Source of the DNA: PVC group bacterium | GTDB lineage: Bacteria; Verrucomicrobiota; Kiritimatiellia; UBA8416 | NCBI GenBank assembly: GCA_003567005.1 | Contig: PXBF01000029.1 | Coordinates: forward strand, 1 to 64,000 | Direction: 5' to 3' | DNA: 64,000 nucleotides | In this document: positions 26,552 to 35,248 of the stretch, in pieces | How the letters are laid out: the number at the start of each line of letters is the position of its first letter | Numbering within the stretch: the first letter of the stretch is position 1 | Translations under genes and position numbers: made by a program | Notes under the pieces: model-generated | What the model was told of the DNA's origin: nothing | Database searches by the model: none | Seen by the model: the letters and a program-made list of their open reading frames with translations, nothing else

Positions 26552-28465
26552 TTACCGATGAGGTGGTTCGCGCACATTTGCAGCTTCGATTAGCTCTTCG
26601 AGTGGTCGAAGAGTAACACCCTCTCTTTCAGGAGGCGTGTTTACGAGCGGAATTTGTTGGTTAAGAGCCTTTCTTGCCTTGCCGGCTAACCACATATAAT
26701 GGTCAGAGGGCAGTCCTTCGTAGCCGAGGAAGGGACTCTCTCCAACCGGGGGATCGTTGCTTACTTTAAAAAAGGCCGTGCCTTCATCTACTTCATCAAA
26801 CATAGCGAGGTAGATCATTTGTGCGCCGGCGTTAATATTTTCATATACTTGACGCCAAAAGAAATGTCCTTGTAGTCTAGGAATGGCATTAAAACCTGTG
26901 CCTTTCAGGTTTCCCCAACTGAAGCCTGGGAAAAGGACAGGCATAAAATCGACATCATTTTGATTTGCCCATTCCATGTCGGGGATGTGTCTGGTGCGAA
27001 TGAAGCGTTCGGCTGATTCGAGGTCCCGGTAGCGCCCCGGTGTCCATGGAGAAACAATGTCTGCTTTAGCAACAGCCTTCCTGATTTTGTCGTATTCCGG
27101 GCTTTCTCCAGTGCGCCAATTGTTTTCGATGCCTATTTTTACGCTGTAGCCACCGTAGTTAGGATCGTTTTGAAGGAAATCTATAACTTTAAGGAAAAAA
27201 TCAGGCATGTTGGGACGGTTTTCAAATAGGCCCCACAGCGAAACAAGTGGTTTGCCGTTATGGTGTTGATATGCTTTGTCATTGGGATCGCGACCTATTT
27301 TCATGTGGTCGACAAGTCTCATCCACTCTGTTTTAAAAACTTCAAATGCTTCTTCATCACCGCGGCAACCGCTAAAATCATACATCATCGCCCACGTTCG
27401 ACCGTGCGTGTTAGCTCCTTCACGTACATTTTCAATAACGCGATAACCGCCGTAGACGTGTATAGGGTCACTTAGATAGGCAAAAAAGCGTTGGAGAAAA
27501 ACGCCGTCAATGCCAGCTTCCTTCATCCATGCAAAATGCCTGACAACTGTTTTTTTATTCATGGAGCTGAATACATAGGCAGTGCTGCCATCAGCATGAC
27601 GAAATGCAGTAGCATATTTTTCGTCATGATCCAGTTCGCTGACATCCGGCCACATATCGACAGATGTACTTCCGGGTCGGAAACCACCGGGGCCTCCCCA
27701 ATGTACCCAGCCGCGACCTGAACCGTCACCGGGAGCTCTGAACCAACCTTGGTAGCCGGCCATTACCTTACCGTTTACGGTAGAGCGATCGACATCTGTT
27801 ACCACAGGACCGTCGTAGGGTTTCATTTTGGCGATAACGTCGTCCATCGTTTTGGTAAAGGGTTGAACGAGGTTTTGTTCGTTGTTACGCTCTTCGATAA
27901 TTGCAGCCATTTCTATTTGTGAGGAGCGGTCCGCCGCACGAATTTCTATTCTGCGAATAGCGATATTCCCTCTACTTTGGATGCGAAAGTCGCCACCGTT
28001 ACAACGATTGTCAAAGAAAGCATCGTCTATGGTAAAGCGAGCAGTTTCCCATCGTCCGTAGTCGGTTCTCCTGGCAATTAGCTGTCTTTTCCATACGCCC
28101 GGCCTAGGACTGTCGGCGTTAACCCGCTTGTCAAGGCTGTCATACTCGAGTACCAGCATATCTTTTCCCGTGTCAAGATACTCTATCTCTATCTGAATGA
28201 GAGGACTTCTTCCTTGTTTAAATCTGAAGTTATCAATACTTACATAAAAGAAAGGGCTGCCTTCCCACCAGCCGATGCCGTTTCGTTCTTGGTATCTGAG
28301 AGGAGATTCATCATGATCTTGCATGATGGACATGCCTCTGCCTCGCGGGGTAGGTCCGCTTAGGTCAATGTAGGCACGGGGTCCGTTAAAATTCGCAGCC
28401 CCCGTTACGTTTAGCTGGGATAGAAATAATGCGATAAATGAGAAAAGGAGTGTTGTTTTTTGCAT
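26552..28465 (-). CDS. Exported glycoside hydrolase family 71/99-like protein
   Basis: Signal peptide; GKVMAGYQGWFRAPGDGSGRGWVHWG, IDGVFLQRF, WAMMYDFSG, MPVLFPGFSWGNL. Confidence 0.75.
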   Translation of the reverse strand: MQKTTLLFSFIALFLSQLNVTGAANFNGPRAYIDLSGPTPRGRGMSIMQDHDESPLRYQERNGIGWWEGSPFFYVSIDNFRFKQGRSPLIQIEIEYLDTGKDMLVLEYDSLDKRVNADSPRPGVWKRQLIARRTDYGRWETARFTIDDAFFDNRCNGGDFRIQSRGNIAIRRIEIRAADRSSQIEMAAIIEERNNEQNLVQPFTKTMDDVIAKMKPYDGPVVTDVDRSTVNGKVMAGYQGWFRAPGDGSGRGWVHWGGPGGFRPGSTSVDMWPDVSELDHDEKYATAFRHADGSTAYVFSSMNKKTVVRHFAWMKEAGIDGVFLQRFFAYLSDPIHVYGGYRVIENVREGANTHGRTWAMMYDFSGCRGDEEAFEVFKTEWMRLVDHMKIGRDPNDKAYQHHNGKPLVSLWGLFENRPNMPDFFLKVIDFLQNDPNYGGYSVKIGIENNWRTGESPEYDKIRKAVAKADIVSPWTPGRYRDLESAERFIRTRHIPDMEWANQNDVDFMPVLFPGFSWGNLKGTGFNAIPRLQGHFFWRQVYENINAGAQMIYLAMFDEVDEGTAFFKVSNDPPVGESPFLGYEGLPSDHYMWLAGKARKALNQQIPLVNTPPEREGVTLRPLEELIEAANVREPPHR

Positions 28466-28495
28466 ACAGACATCTTGCTGATAATTTTTTAGTTT

Positions 28496-28720
28496 CTTAA
28501 TCGGTATTGCTCATGATTGAGCATCGCATATCGAGGATATTCTGTGCGCCCGCAACGCGTCAGAACATTCCGAACGGCTTGGTTCTTTTTCCGACAAGGG
28601 CTTTGCAGCCGGCTTCGACAACGCCGGATCCGATAAAGCACCCTTTTTTTGCATAAATCATACATCATTCGCTGGGCATTACTCAAGAAGTATCCGGTTT
28701 CGGTGATGGCTGCTCAACGT
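28496..28720 (-). pseudogene. ISKra4-like transposase C-terminal remnant
   Basis: Minus strand, across an A7 frameshift: ITETGYFLSNAQRMMYDLCKK|GCFIGSGVVEAGCKALVGKRTKPFGMF*RVAGAQNILDMRCSIMSNTD*; stop where W is expected. Confidence 0.75.
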
Positions 28721-28806
28721 TGCGGAACGTGATGAGGCAGAAGTGCATCGATAACATACCAATCTGTCGATATGCTCAAAATACGAAATTTTGCGGAGAT
28801 ACCAAC

Positions 28807-28930
28807 ATGCCAATGGTCAACAAAACGCACCATAAGCGGACCACCCTGCCCGACCGAATCCGGGGATCCCTACTTGGACTAGCCGCTGGCGATGCCGTAG
28901 ACACGACCGTGGAATGCAAACAACAAGGCT
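28807..28930 (+). pseudogene. ADP-ribosylglycohydrolase N-terminal remnant
   Basis: [29 protein letters not shown] resembles the family N-terminus R-RG-LLGLA-GDALG-T-EFK; homology ends before the tRNA. Confidence 0.65.
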
Positions 28931-28936
28931 GGCTTG

Positions 28937-28970
28937 CCATGCGTAGCCCCGTATACGGGGCAAAGCATGG
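28937..28970. repeat. Inverted repeat adjacent to tRNA-Arg 3' end
   Basis: ccatgc-gta-gccccgtatacggggc-aaa-gcatgg: outer 6-bp arms plus a 16-bp perfect palindrome at the centre. Confidence 0.8.
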
Positions 28971-29044
28971 TGCACCCGGCGGGGATCGAACCCACAACCT
29001 TCGGCTTCGGAGGCCGACACTCTATCCAATTGAGCTACGGGTGC
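28971..29044 (-). tRNA. tRNA-Arg (anticodon CCG)
   Basis: Minus strand GCACCCGTAGCTCAATTGGATAGAGTGTCGGCCTCCGAAGCCGAAGGTTGTGGGTTCGATCCCCGCCGGGTGC-A; complete cloverleaf, loop CTCCGAA. Confidence 0.97.
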
Positions 29045-29066
29045 ATGTATGCTAAGATCGCAACGG

Positions 29067-30143
29067 TTAACCGTTGCGAGCCTCGAAGTCTTTCATAAAG
29101 GAGACCAGCGCGTCAACACCTTCTACAGGGAATGCGTTATAAATGGATGCGCGAATGCCGCCAACGGAGCGATGCCCTTTCAAGCCGGAAAAGCCTTCCG
29201 CTAATGCCTCTTTGACAAAAGTGGCTTCGAGCTCTTCGCTGGGCAAGCGCCATGTCACATTCATATCACTGCGGCACTCGGGTACGGCAGTCCCCTTGTA
29301 GAAGTCGCTGGCATCTATCGCGCTGTACAAGCGTGCGGCTTTGTCTACATTGCGCGCATAGAGCGTTTCGAGTCCGGTTTTCTTGATCCAGCGCGTAACA
29401 AGCATGTACATATAGATTGTGAAACACGGACAGGTATTGAACATGGAATCATTTTCGATGTGCGTGCTGTATTTGAGCATACTGGGCACATTTGCCGGAA
29501 CCCGATCCGCCAAATCCTTGCGCATGATCACTAATGCCATACCTGCCGGAGCAAGGTTCTTTTGCGCGCCGGCATAGATCAACCCGAAATCCTGGGCGTT
29601 GAAAGGGCGCGAGAGAATATCGCTGGACATGTCGGCCACGAGTGGCGCGTCTGTCTTCGGAAAGGATTTCCACTGCGCACCGGAAATCGTCTCGTTCGTG
29701 GTAATATGCACGTAGGCCGCGCCTTCCGTCAGATTCATCTCCGAGGCCAAGGGCACACGCGTGGGTATCTCTTTCCCGCAGTCGGCAGCCACATTTACAT
29801 GACCCAACAGCTTGGCTTCCTTGATTGCTTTGGCTGCCCAAGAGCCACTATTGGTATAATCAGCCGTCTGGCCTGCGCCAAGCAGATTCATGGGAATCAT
29901 AGCAAATTGCAGACTTGCTCCACCCTGTAAAAAGAGAACGGCATAATCATCCCCCAGCCCGAGCAACTCTTTCGTGTTGGCAATGGCTTCCTCATGCACT
30001 GCCATGTACGCTTTCCCACGATGGCTGTGTTCCATAATGGACATGCCGGTACCTTGGTAATCGAGTAGCTCCCGTTGCGCCTCCTCCAAAACCTCTAGCG
30101 GCAATGTTGCCGGTCCTGCACTAAAATTGTACGTTCGCGCCAT
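29067..30143 (-). CDS. serC: Phosphoserine aminotransferase
   Basis: [51 protein letters not shown]; preferred ATG 30143. Confidence 0.96.
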   Translation of the reverse strand: MARTYNFSAGPATLPLEVLEEAQRELLDYQGTGMSIMEHSHRGKAYMAVHEEAIANTKELLGLGDDYAVLFLQGGASLQFAMIPMNLLGAGQTADYTNSGSWAAKAIKEAKLLGHVNVAADCGKEIPTRVPLASEMNLTEGAAYVHITTNETISGAQWKSFPKTDAPLVADMSSDILSRPFNAQDFGLIYAGAQKNLAPAGMALVIMRKDLADRVPANVPSMLKYSTHIENDSMFNTCPCFTIYMYMLVTRWIKKTGLETLYARNVDKAARLYSAIDASDFYKGTAVPECRSDMNVTWRLPSEELEATFVKEALAEGFSGLKGHRSVGGIRASIYNAFPVEGVDALVSFMKDFEARNG

Positions 30144-30361
30144 AATATAATCTCCTTGTAAAATGCCCCTCTCCACGACTCCCTCTCCAAAGCCTGAAAA
30201 CTACCGTAAACCCAGTAGACCCGTCAATAATTTCACCGAATCGCGGCCATACTTTACACGCTGATTGGTCTACGCTAGAGTATGAATTGCATCGAAATAA
30301 AAAGACGCGTATGTATTCGATTCGAAAGACTACGTGTAGCAACACACAAGATATAAATGGC

Positions 30362-30850
30362 ATGAGAATCGCTGAATCAAAACAATGTGACACCAAGTCC
30401 TTTCTAAAAGAACGGGAAGCATTACGCGTAGCTGGGAAAAAGCTGGTTTTTACAAATGGCTGTTTTGATGTTTTGCATCGAGGACATATCACATACTTGC
30501 AATTTGCCCGCCAGCAAGGCGACGCGTTGGTTGTTGGCATAAACGCAGATGCATCGGTAAAACGGGCAAAAGGACCTACACGCCCGATCTACCCCGAAGA
30601 AGACAGGGCGCTCGTGCTCGCGGCCTTGGAATGTGTGGACTATGTGATCAGGTTTGAAGAGGATGAACCAGCTTCCTTGATTGCCCAAATCATGCCCGAT
30701 ATCCTTGTAAAGGGTGCGGATTGGGCGCATTATGTAAGCGGACGTGAAATGGTTGAAGCACACGGCGGCAAGGTTGTTCTTGCAGATATTGTACCAGGAA
30801 AATCTACAACCAATACCCTTGCTAAATTGAAGGATGCAGAAAATGCTTGA
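30362..30850 (+). CDS. rfaE2: D-glycero-beta-D-manno-heptose 1-phosphate adenylyltransferase
   Basis: KLVFTNGCFDVLHRGHITYLQFARQQGDALVVGINADASVKRAKGPTRPI; kinase domain absent. Confidence 0.92.
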   Translation: MRIAESKQCDTKSFLKEREALRVAGKKLVFTNGCFDVLHRGHITYLQFARQQGDALVVGINADASVKRAKGPTRPIYPEEDRALVLAALECVDYVIRFEEDEPASLIAQIMPDILVKGADWAHYVSGREMVEAHGGKVVLADIVPGKSTTNTLAKLKDAENA

Positions 30851-31820
30851 TCCCATGATGATCGTCACAGGCGGAGCTGGATTAATAGGCAGTAATCTTG
30901 TTGCTGCACTAAATAACCGTGGGCACAAGAACATTCTGATCGTTGACAATCTTAATCATCCAGCAAAAGAGGCCAACCTCAAACCGTTGCAATACAACGA
31001 TTATATCGATAAACGCGATTTCAGAGCGTACGTTCAAGCAGGAAAGGACTTTCATGCCCAAACGGTATTTCACCTAGGGGCCTGCAGCGCTACCACAGAA
31101 ACCGATAAGACGTATTTGGACAGCAACAATCTGGCATACACCCAGGATGTTTGCCAATGGGCACTAAAACAGGGCGCCCGTTTCATTTACGCTTCAAGTG
31201 CAGCCACGTATGGCGATGGCGAAAACGGATACCTTGATGATGAAAATGCATTGCATATGCTAAAGCCCCTTAACTTGTATGGCCAATCCAAGCATGATTT
31301 CGATTGCTGGGCCCACAAGAAAGGGCTCTTCCGCGATATTGTAGGACTCAAGTACTTCAATGTTTACGGTCCGGGAGAAGATCATAAAGGCAATATGCGA
31401 TCTGTTGTGAATAAAGCATGGCACCAAATCCGTGAAACGGGACAGCTCGAACTATTTCGATCACATCGGCCAGATTTTGAAGATGGTTGTCAGCAACGTG
31501 ACTTCCTATACGTGCATGACGCTGTTGCCATTACACTTTTTTTTCATGACAACCAAGATGGATCCGGCCTTTTTAATGCTGGTACAGGCACACCGCATAC
31601 ATGGCTGGAGCTGGCACAGGCTATTTTTTCCGCTATGGACAAAACACCAAATATTTCCTTTATTGATATACCGGAAGATATACGTCAAAAATATCAGTAC
31701 TTTACACTTGCTGATATACATAAGTTGGGGCAAACCGGTTTCAAAAAGTCATTTACATCTTTGCAAACAGCCGTTTCTGAATATATTACAACATTGAATA
31801 GAAAGGCAGCAATAACATGA
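30843..31820 (+). CDS. hldD: ADP-glyceromanno-heptose 6-epimerase
   Basis: MIVTGGAGLIGSNLVAALN, FHLGACSATTETD, NLYGQSKHDFD, LKYFNVYGPGEDHKGNMRSV. Confidence 0.94.
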   Translation: MLDPMMIVTGGAGLIGSNLVAALNNRGHKNILIVDNLNHPAKEANLKPLQYNDYIDKRDFRAYVQAGKDFHAQTVFHLGACSATTETDKTYLDSNNLAYTQDVCQWALKQGARFIYASSAATYGDGENGYLDDENALHMLKPLNLYGQSKHDFDCWAHKKGLFRDIVGLKYFNVYGPGEDHKGNMRSVVNKAWHQIRETGQLELFRSHRPDFEDGCQQRDFLYVHDAVAITLFFHDNQDGSGLFNAGTGTPHTWLELAQAIFSAMDKTPNISFIDIPEDIRQKYQYFTLADIHKLGQTGFKKSFTSLQTAVSEYITTLNRKAAIT

Positions 31821-32188
31821 AGCTAATCAAATGTACGCTATTCGCAATAATATGCTTTTTGGTAACCGTATGCGTACCCTCAACAGAAAGCTATGCTGAC
31901 AACTCTGAAGAAGGAGGGTTGTCGATCATGCAACGCCCGGAGACCATTCGAATCTCCGAAGAGGGACGCATATATGTTGGCGACCGTGAAACACGCTTAA
32001 ATCGCCTTGCTAGACGCCTCCGACGCGAGGGATATTCAGAAGAAGACACTATCTATGTCTCCATACCGGAAGGTACACCTCGCCGTGTATTGGTGTCCGT
32101 AGGACGCGAGTTGGCTTCCCGTGGATATCGTAGGGTCATCTTCACAAGACCACCGAGGGCAATTGCAGAAGCAGAGGGAGAAGAATAG
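31817..32188 (+). CDS. Small exported protein with ExbD/TolR-periplasmic-domain-like sequence
   Basis: Signal peptide; IRISEEGRIYVGDRETRLNRLARRLRREG...TIYVSIPEGTPRRVLVSVGRELASRGYRRVIFT; ATGA overlap with hldD. Confidence 0.6.
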   Translation: MKLIKCTLFAIICFLVTVCVPSTESYADNSEEGGLSIMQRPETIRISEEGRIYVGDRETRLNRLARRLRREGYSEEDTIYVSIPEGTPRRVLVSVGRELASRGYRRVIFTRPPRAIAEAEGEE

Positions 32189-32277
32189 CGTTGGTGCTTT
32201 CTCTCGCTAGACTTTTGTTAAAAGATTATCTACCATACACAATCATTCGATATACGCTGTGATATAAGTGAGATTAC

Positions 32278-34830
32278 ATGGACGATAAAGAAACACTACA
32301 CGATACCCAGCCTGTACGCTCCTCAGGCACAAAAGACAACGCTGGCATCATTGCCGACCCCGTTGATCAATTTAGTTGCCTATCCTGCGGGTTCGCCATT
32401 GATGTAAAGGGAATGGAACCCTTTACCGAAATTGCCTGTCCATCATGCGAAGCACAAACTACCGTACCGCAAAAACTAGGAAACTTTCTCCTTTTGCGTA
32501 TGATTGGGATGGGCGGCATGGGCGGCGTATATTACGCACGGGATGAGCAACTGGGTCGGGATGTTGCCATTAAAGTCATGTTGCAAAGTTTGGGCGATGA
32601 TCCGCAATTCATCGAAACCTTCCGACACGAAGCACAAGCGGTTGCCAAACTCAATCATGCCAACATTGCCCAAATTTATTCCTTCGGCCAAGAAAAAGGG
32701 CAGCCTTACATTGTGATGGAATTGGTCTCCGGAGAACGCGTAGATGCTCTCATGGAGAAGAAGGATGGACTTTCAAAAGACGATGCAATCCGTATTGCCC
32801 TCGAAATTGCACAAGGACTCAGTGCCGCCGATGAAGCCGGGCTCGTGCATGGCGATATTAAACCGGAAAACATCTTACTCGATCAAAAACGAAGTGCGAA
32901 GCTTGTGGATTTTGGACTCGCTACCGTAGCACATCAAAACGCAGGCGAAGGAATATGGGGTACGCCTTACTATATCTCCCCAGAAAAAATTCGGCGGCAA
33001 AAACTGGATGCAAGATCAGATATCTACAGCCTTGGGGCCACGTTGTATCATATGTTGACAGGACAACCTCCATTTGAAGGAGAAACGCCAGTAGAAGTGG
33101 TAAAAGCGCGCCTTGAAATGCCACCACCCGATCCCTGCGATATCGACCCAGACCTTCCTCCTATTGTTAGCGAAATTATTCTTAGGATGCTGGCCTTGGA
33201 AAGAACGGAAAGATATCCTAATTATCGCTCCTTGATCAGTGATCTACGTAAAGCCCTTCAAACCTTTGAAGCAGAAAGCGCCAAATCCCCTGCGCTGCCG
33301 CGCGGAAAAAGTATTCGAATCAAGAAAAAGGGAGCCGGCGCCTCAACTTCTGCAACCAGTGGCGATGCACCAGGCTCCAATGCACCAGGCAAAAAACTCG
33401 TCGTGTATAAATCGAGTTCTAAAATTTCCTCAACCGGACAAATTAGCGTCACAACGAAAGAACCTGTTAAACCAACGTTATCAGATGAAGAGCGCGAAGC
33501 AATCCGCGAGCAAAAACGCAAGAAAAAGAAAAAAATCATAGCGACTGTTCTATCCATTGCGACCGTAATCCTTCTGGTTGGTGGTAGTATAGGAACTTGG
33601 GCTTATTATCAGCATCGCGTCTCCGAACAAAGAGAAATGGAGGAGATTCGAAGCATACGGCGAGAAGTACAAGGTCTTGTCTCCGAAATTGTTGCTAACA
33701 ATAGACGCATAGAACGCGCAAATACCGAAATACAACCCTTACTGGATGCCGCGCGGGATACAGCAGAACGTATGGATATACCACTAGATGCTCCAGATGA
33801 AAATGGGAACGAAGAGGACGCTGACGCGGATGGCGAGGACACGAATGATGAGGAAGCCGCGGATGAGAATGTGGCAGAACCACGTCGAGAGGGACGCGCA
33901 GCAGAGCTCATATATGAGTCCATGGAAAAACAAAAAGAGATGGATGCTTTATTAAAGAAAGCACAAGAACACGCCGAGAGAGCACAAACCTATGAACGTC
34001 GCTTATCCGAGCGCGTCAGCCTCAGCCAGGCACAAAGTATACGTAGCGATGTCCAATCCATACACCGTCAATCATCTGATGAAGTAGAAGATGCGCAACG
34101 CATCGCACAACAATTACAGCAATCAGGCAGACGCTTGGCAGAATTGCGGCAACGTTTCGAGTTAGAGGAACAGCGCAGAAGAGAAGCAGAAGAGGAAGCA
34201 GAACGCCTAGCCCAGGAACGTGCCGAAAGAGAGCGCCTACGGCTTGAACGGGAGCAACAAACCCGTCGGGAATTACGGCAACTCACATCCTTGGAACAGG
34301 ACATACGACGGTTATTGGATGAAAATGCGTTCGTAGAGGCTTATAACCAAATGCAAACGTATGCAGACGACTTCACGACCGAGGCTTCACAAGAAGCATT
34401 TGGATATGCACTCGAACGCTACCGTTACCTTGCCCGCATGAAAGAGAATATCATCGAGGGGATTCAGGCAGCACCATTTCCTTGGGGCTATGGATCCGGC
34501 ACCGCAGCGCGAGACATTACTGGAGCATCCATGCAAGGGTTAGAAGTCCAAGGCAGTCGCACCCCTGTCCCTTGGTCATCCATACAACCCCAACAAATGT
34601 TGCGGCTAGTGGATCGCTACGTTGAATCACGAGATATAACACCGCGCCAACGAAGAGAAATCGCATTCGGTGCGGCATTATATGCTGATTTATTCGGCGA
34701 AGATGCACGTGCGCGTGCAAGACAATACAAGACAAGAGCCATAGATCTCGGCCTCAGAAGAGAAACCTTTGAAAACGTCTTGCAGGCGCGCTGGGATGTC
34801 GATGATAACAACGACAACGACGAAGACTAA
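32278..34830 (+). CDS. Transmembrane Ser/Thr protein kinase with N-terminal zinc-ribbon-like segment and long coiled-coil C-terminus
   Basis: CLSCGF..CPSCEA; GNFLLLRMIGMGGMGGVYYARDE, VAIKVM, LVHGDIKPENILLD, DFGLA, GTPYYISPEK; TM IIATVLSIATVILLVGGSIGTWAYY. Confidence 0.93.
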   Translation: MDDKETLHDTQPVRSSGTKDNAGIIADPVDQFSCLSCGFAIDVKGMEPFTEIACPSCEAQTTVPQKLGNFLLLRMIGMGGMGGVYYARDEQLGRDVAIKVMLQSLGDDPQFIETFRHEAQAVAKLNHANIAQIYSFGQEKGQPYIVMELVSGERVDALMEKKDGLSKDDAIRIALEIAQGLSAADEAGLVHGDIKPENILLDQKRSAKLVDFGLATVAHQNAGEGIWGTPYYISPEKIRRQKLDARSDIYSLGATLYHMLTGQPPFEGETPVEVVKARLEMPPPDPCDIDPDLPPIVSEIILRMLALERTERYPNYRSLISDLRKALQTFEAESAKSPALPRGKSIRIKKKGAGASTSATSGDAPGSNAPGKKLVVYKSSSKISSTGQISVTTKEPVKPTLSDEEREAIREQKRKKKKKIIATVLSIATVILLVGGSIGTWAYYQHRVSEQREMEEIRSIRREVQGLVSEIVANNRRIERANTEIQPLLDAARDTAERMDIPLDAPDENGNEEDADADGEDTNDEEAADENVAEPRREGRAAELIYESMEKQKEMDALLKKAQEHAERAQTYERRLSERVSLSQAQSIRSDVQSIHRQSSDEVEDAQRIAQQLQQSGRRLAELRQRFELEEQRRREAEEEAERLAQERAERERLRLEREQQTRRELRQLTSLEQDIRRLLDENAFVEAYNQMQTYADDFTTEASQEAFGYALERYRYLARMKENIIEGIQAAPFPWGYGSGTAARDITGASMQGLEVQGSRTPVPWSSIQPQQMLRLVDRYVESRDITPRQRREIAFGAALYADLFGEDARARARQYKTRAIDLGLRRETFENVLQARWDVDDNNDNDED

Positions 34831-34855
34831 CCCAACCCCTGCCACATTTGCACGC

Positions 34856-35248
34856 TCATTTCTGATCTGGATCTAATTGTAATCGTATGCTGCTGATTTT
34901 TTGCTGCTTGCAGTATGCCTGCACTTTTGCATGCATACCTTTTAGACCGTAACGCTGTAGTTCATGTAACCACACAGAGTTGTCCACGTACACAATCAGT
35001 TCGGAACCATTCATACGTCCGGGGCGACAATGGCGCGCAATTTGAGAACCTACAATCACGTCCCATGACGCTGCCAGGTCACGCGTCCATTGTAGCGCAG
35101 ATAATCCAAGCCCTTTTAGAAGAGTATCCACCCCTGCCCCTATGGAAGCACAAGCATCCTCTGCAGGTGGTGGCGTACCTCGCGCAATCCTACAGCGCTC
35201 GCACTCGATCATCCAACGTCCTCGTGAGTATTTCGTCTTACGCTTCAC
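34856..35248 (-). CDS. dciA: DUF721/DciA-family protein
   Basis: ALQWTRDLAASWDVIVGSQIARHCRPGRMNGSELIVYVDNSVWLHELQRYGLKGMHAKVQ. Confidence 0.75.
   Translation of the reverse strand: MKRKTKYSRGRWMIECERCRIARGTPPPAEDACASIGAGVDTLLKGLGLSALQWTRDLAASWDVIVGSQIARHCRPGRMNGSELIVYVDNSVWLHELQRYGLKGMHAKVQAYCKQQKISSIRLQLDPDQK

Noticed and set aside
28489-28686. ISKra4-like relic as a functional gene using programmed frameshifting at A7
   Set aside because: The downstream frame also has a nonsense codon at a conserved Trp and no N-terminal transposase sequence is present.
33780-33880. GAA/GAT-rich stretch in the kinase gene as a DNA repeat
   Set aside because: In frame it encodes an acidic linker (DENGNEEDADADGEDTNDEEAADE), a common low-complexity protein feature.
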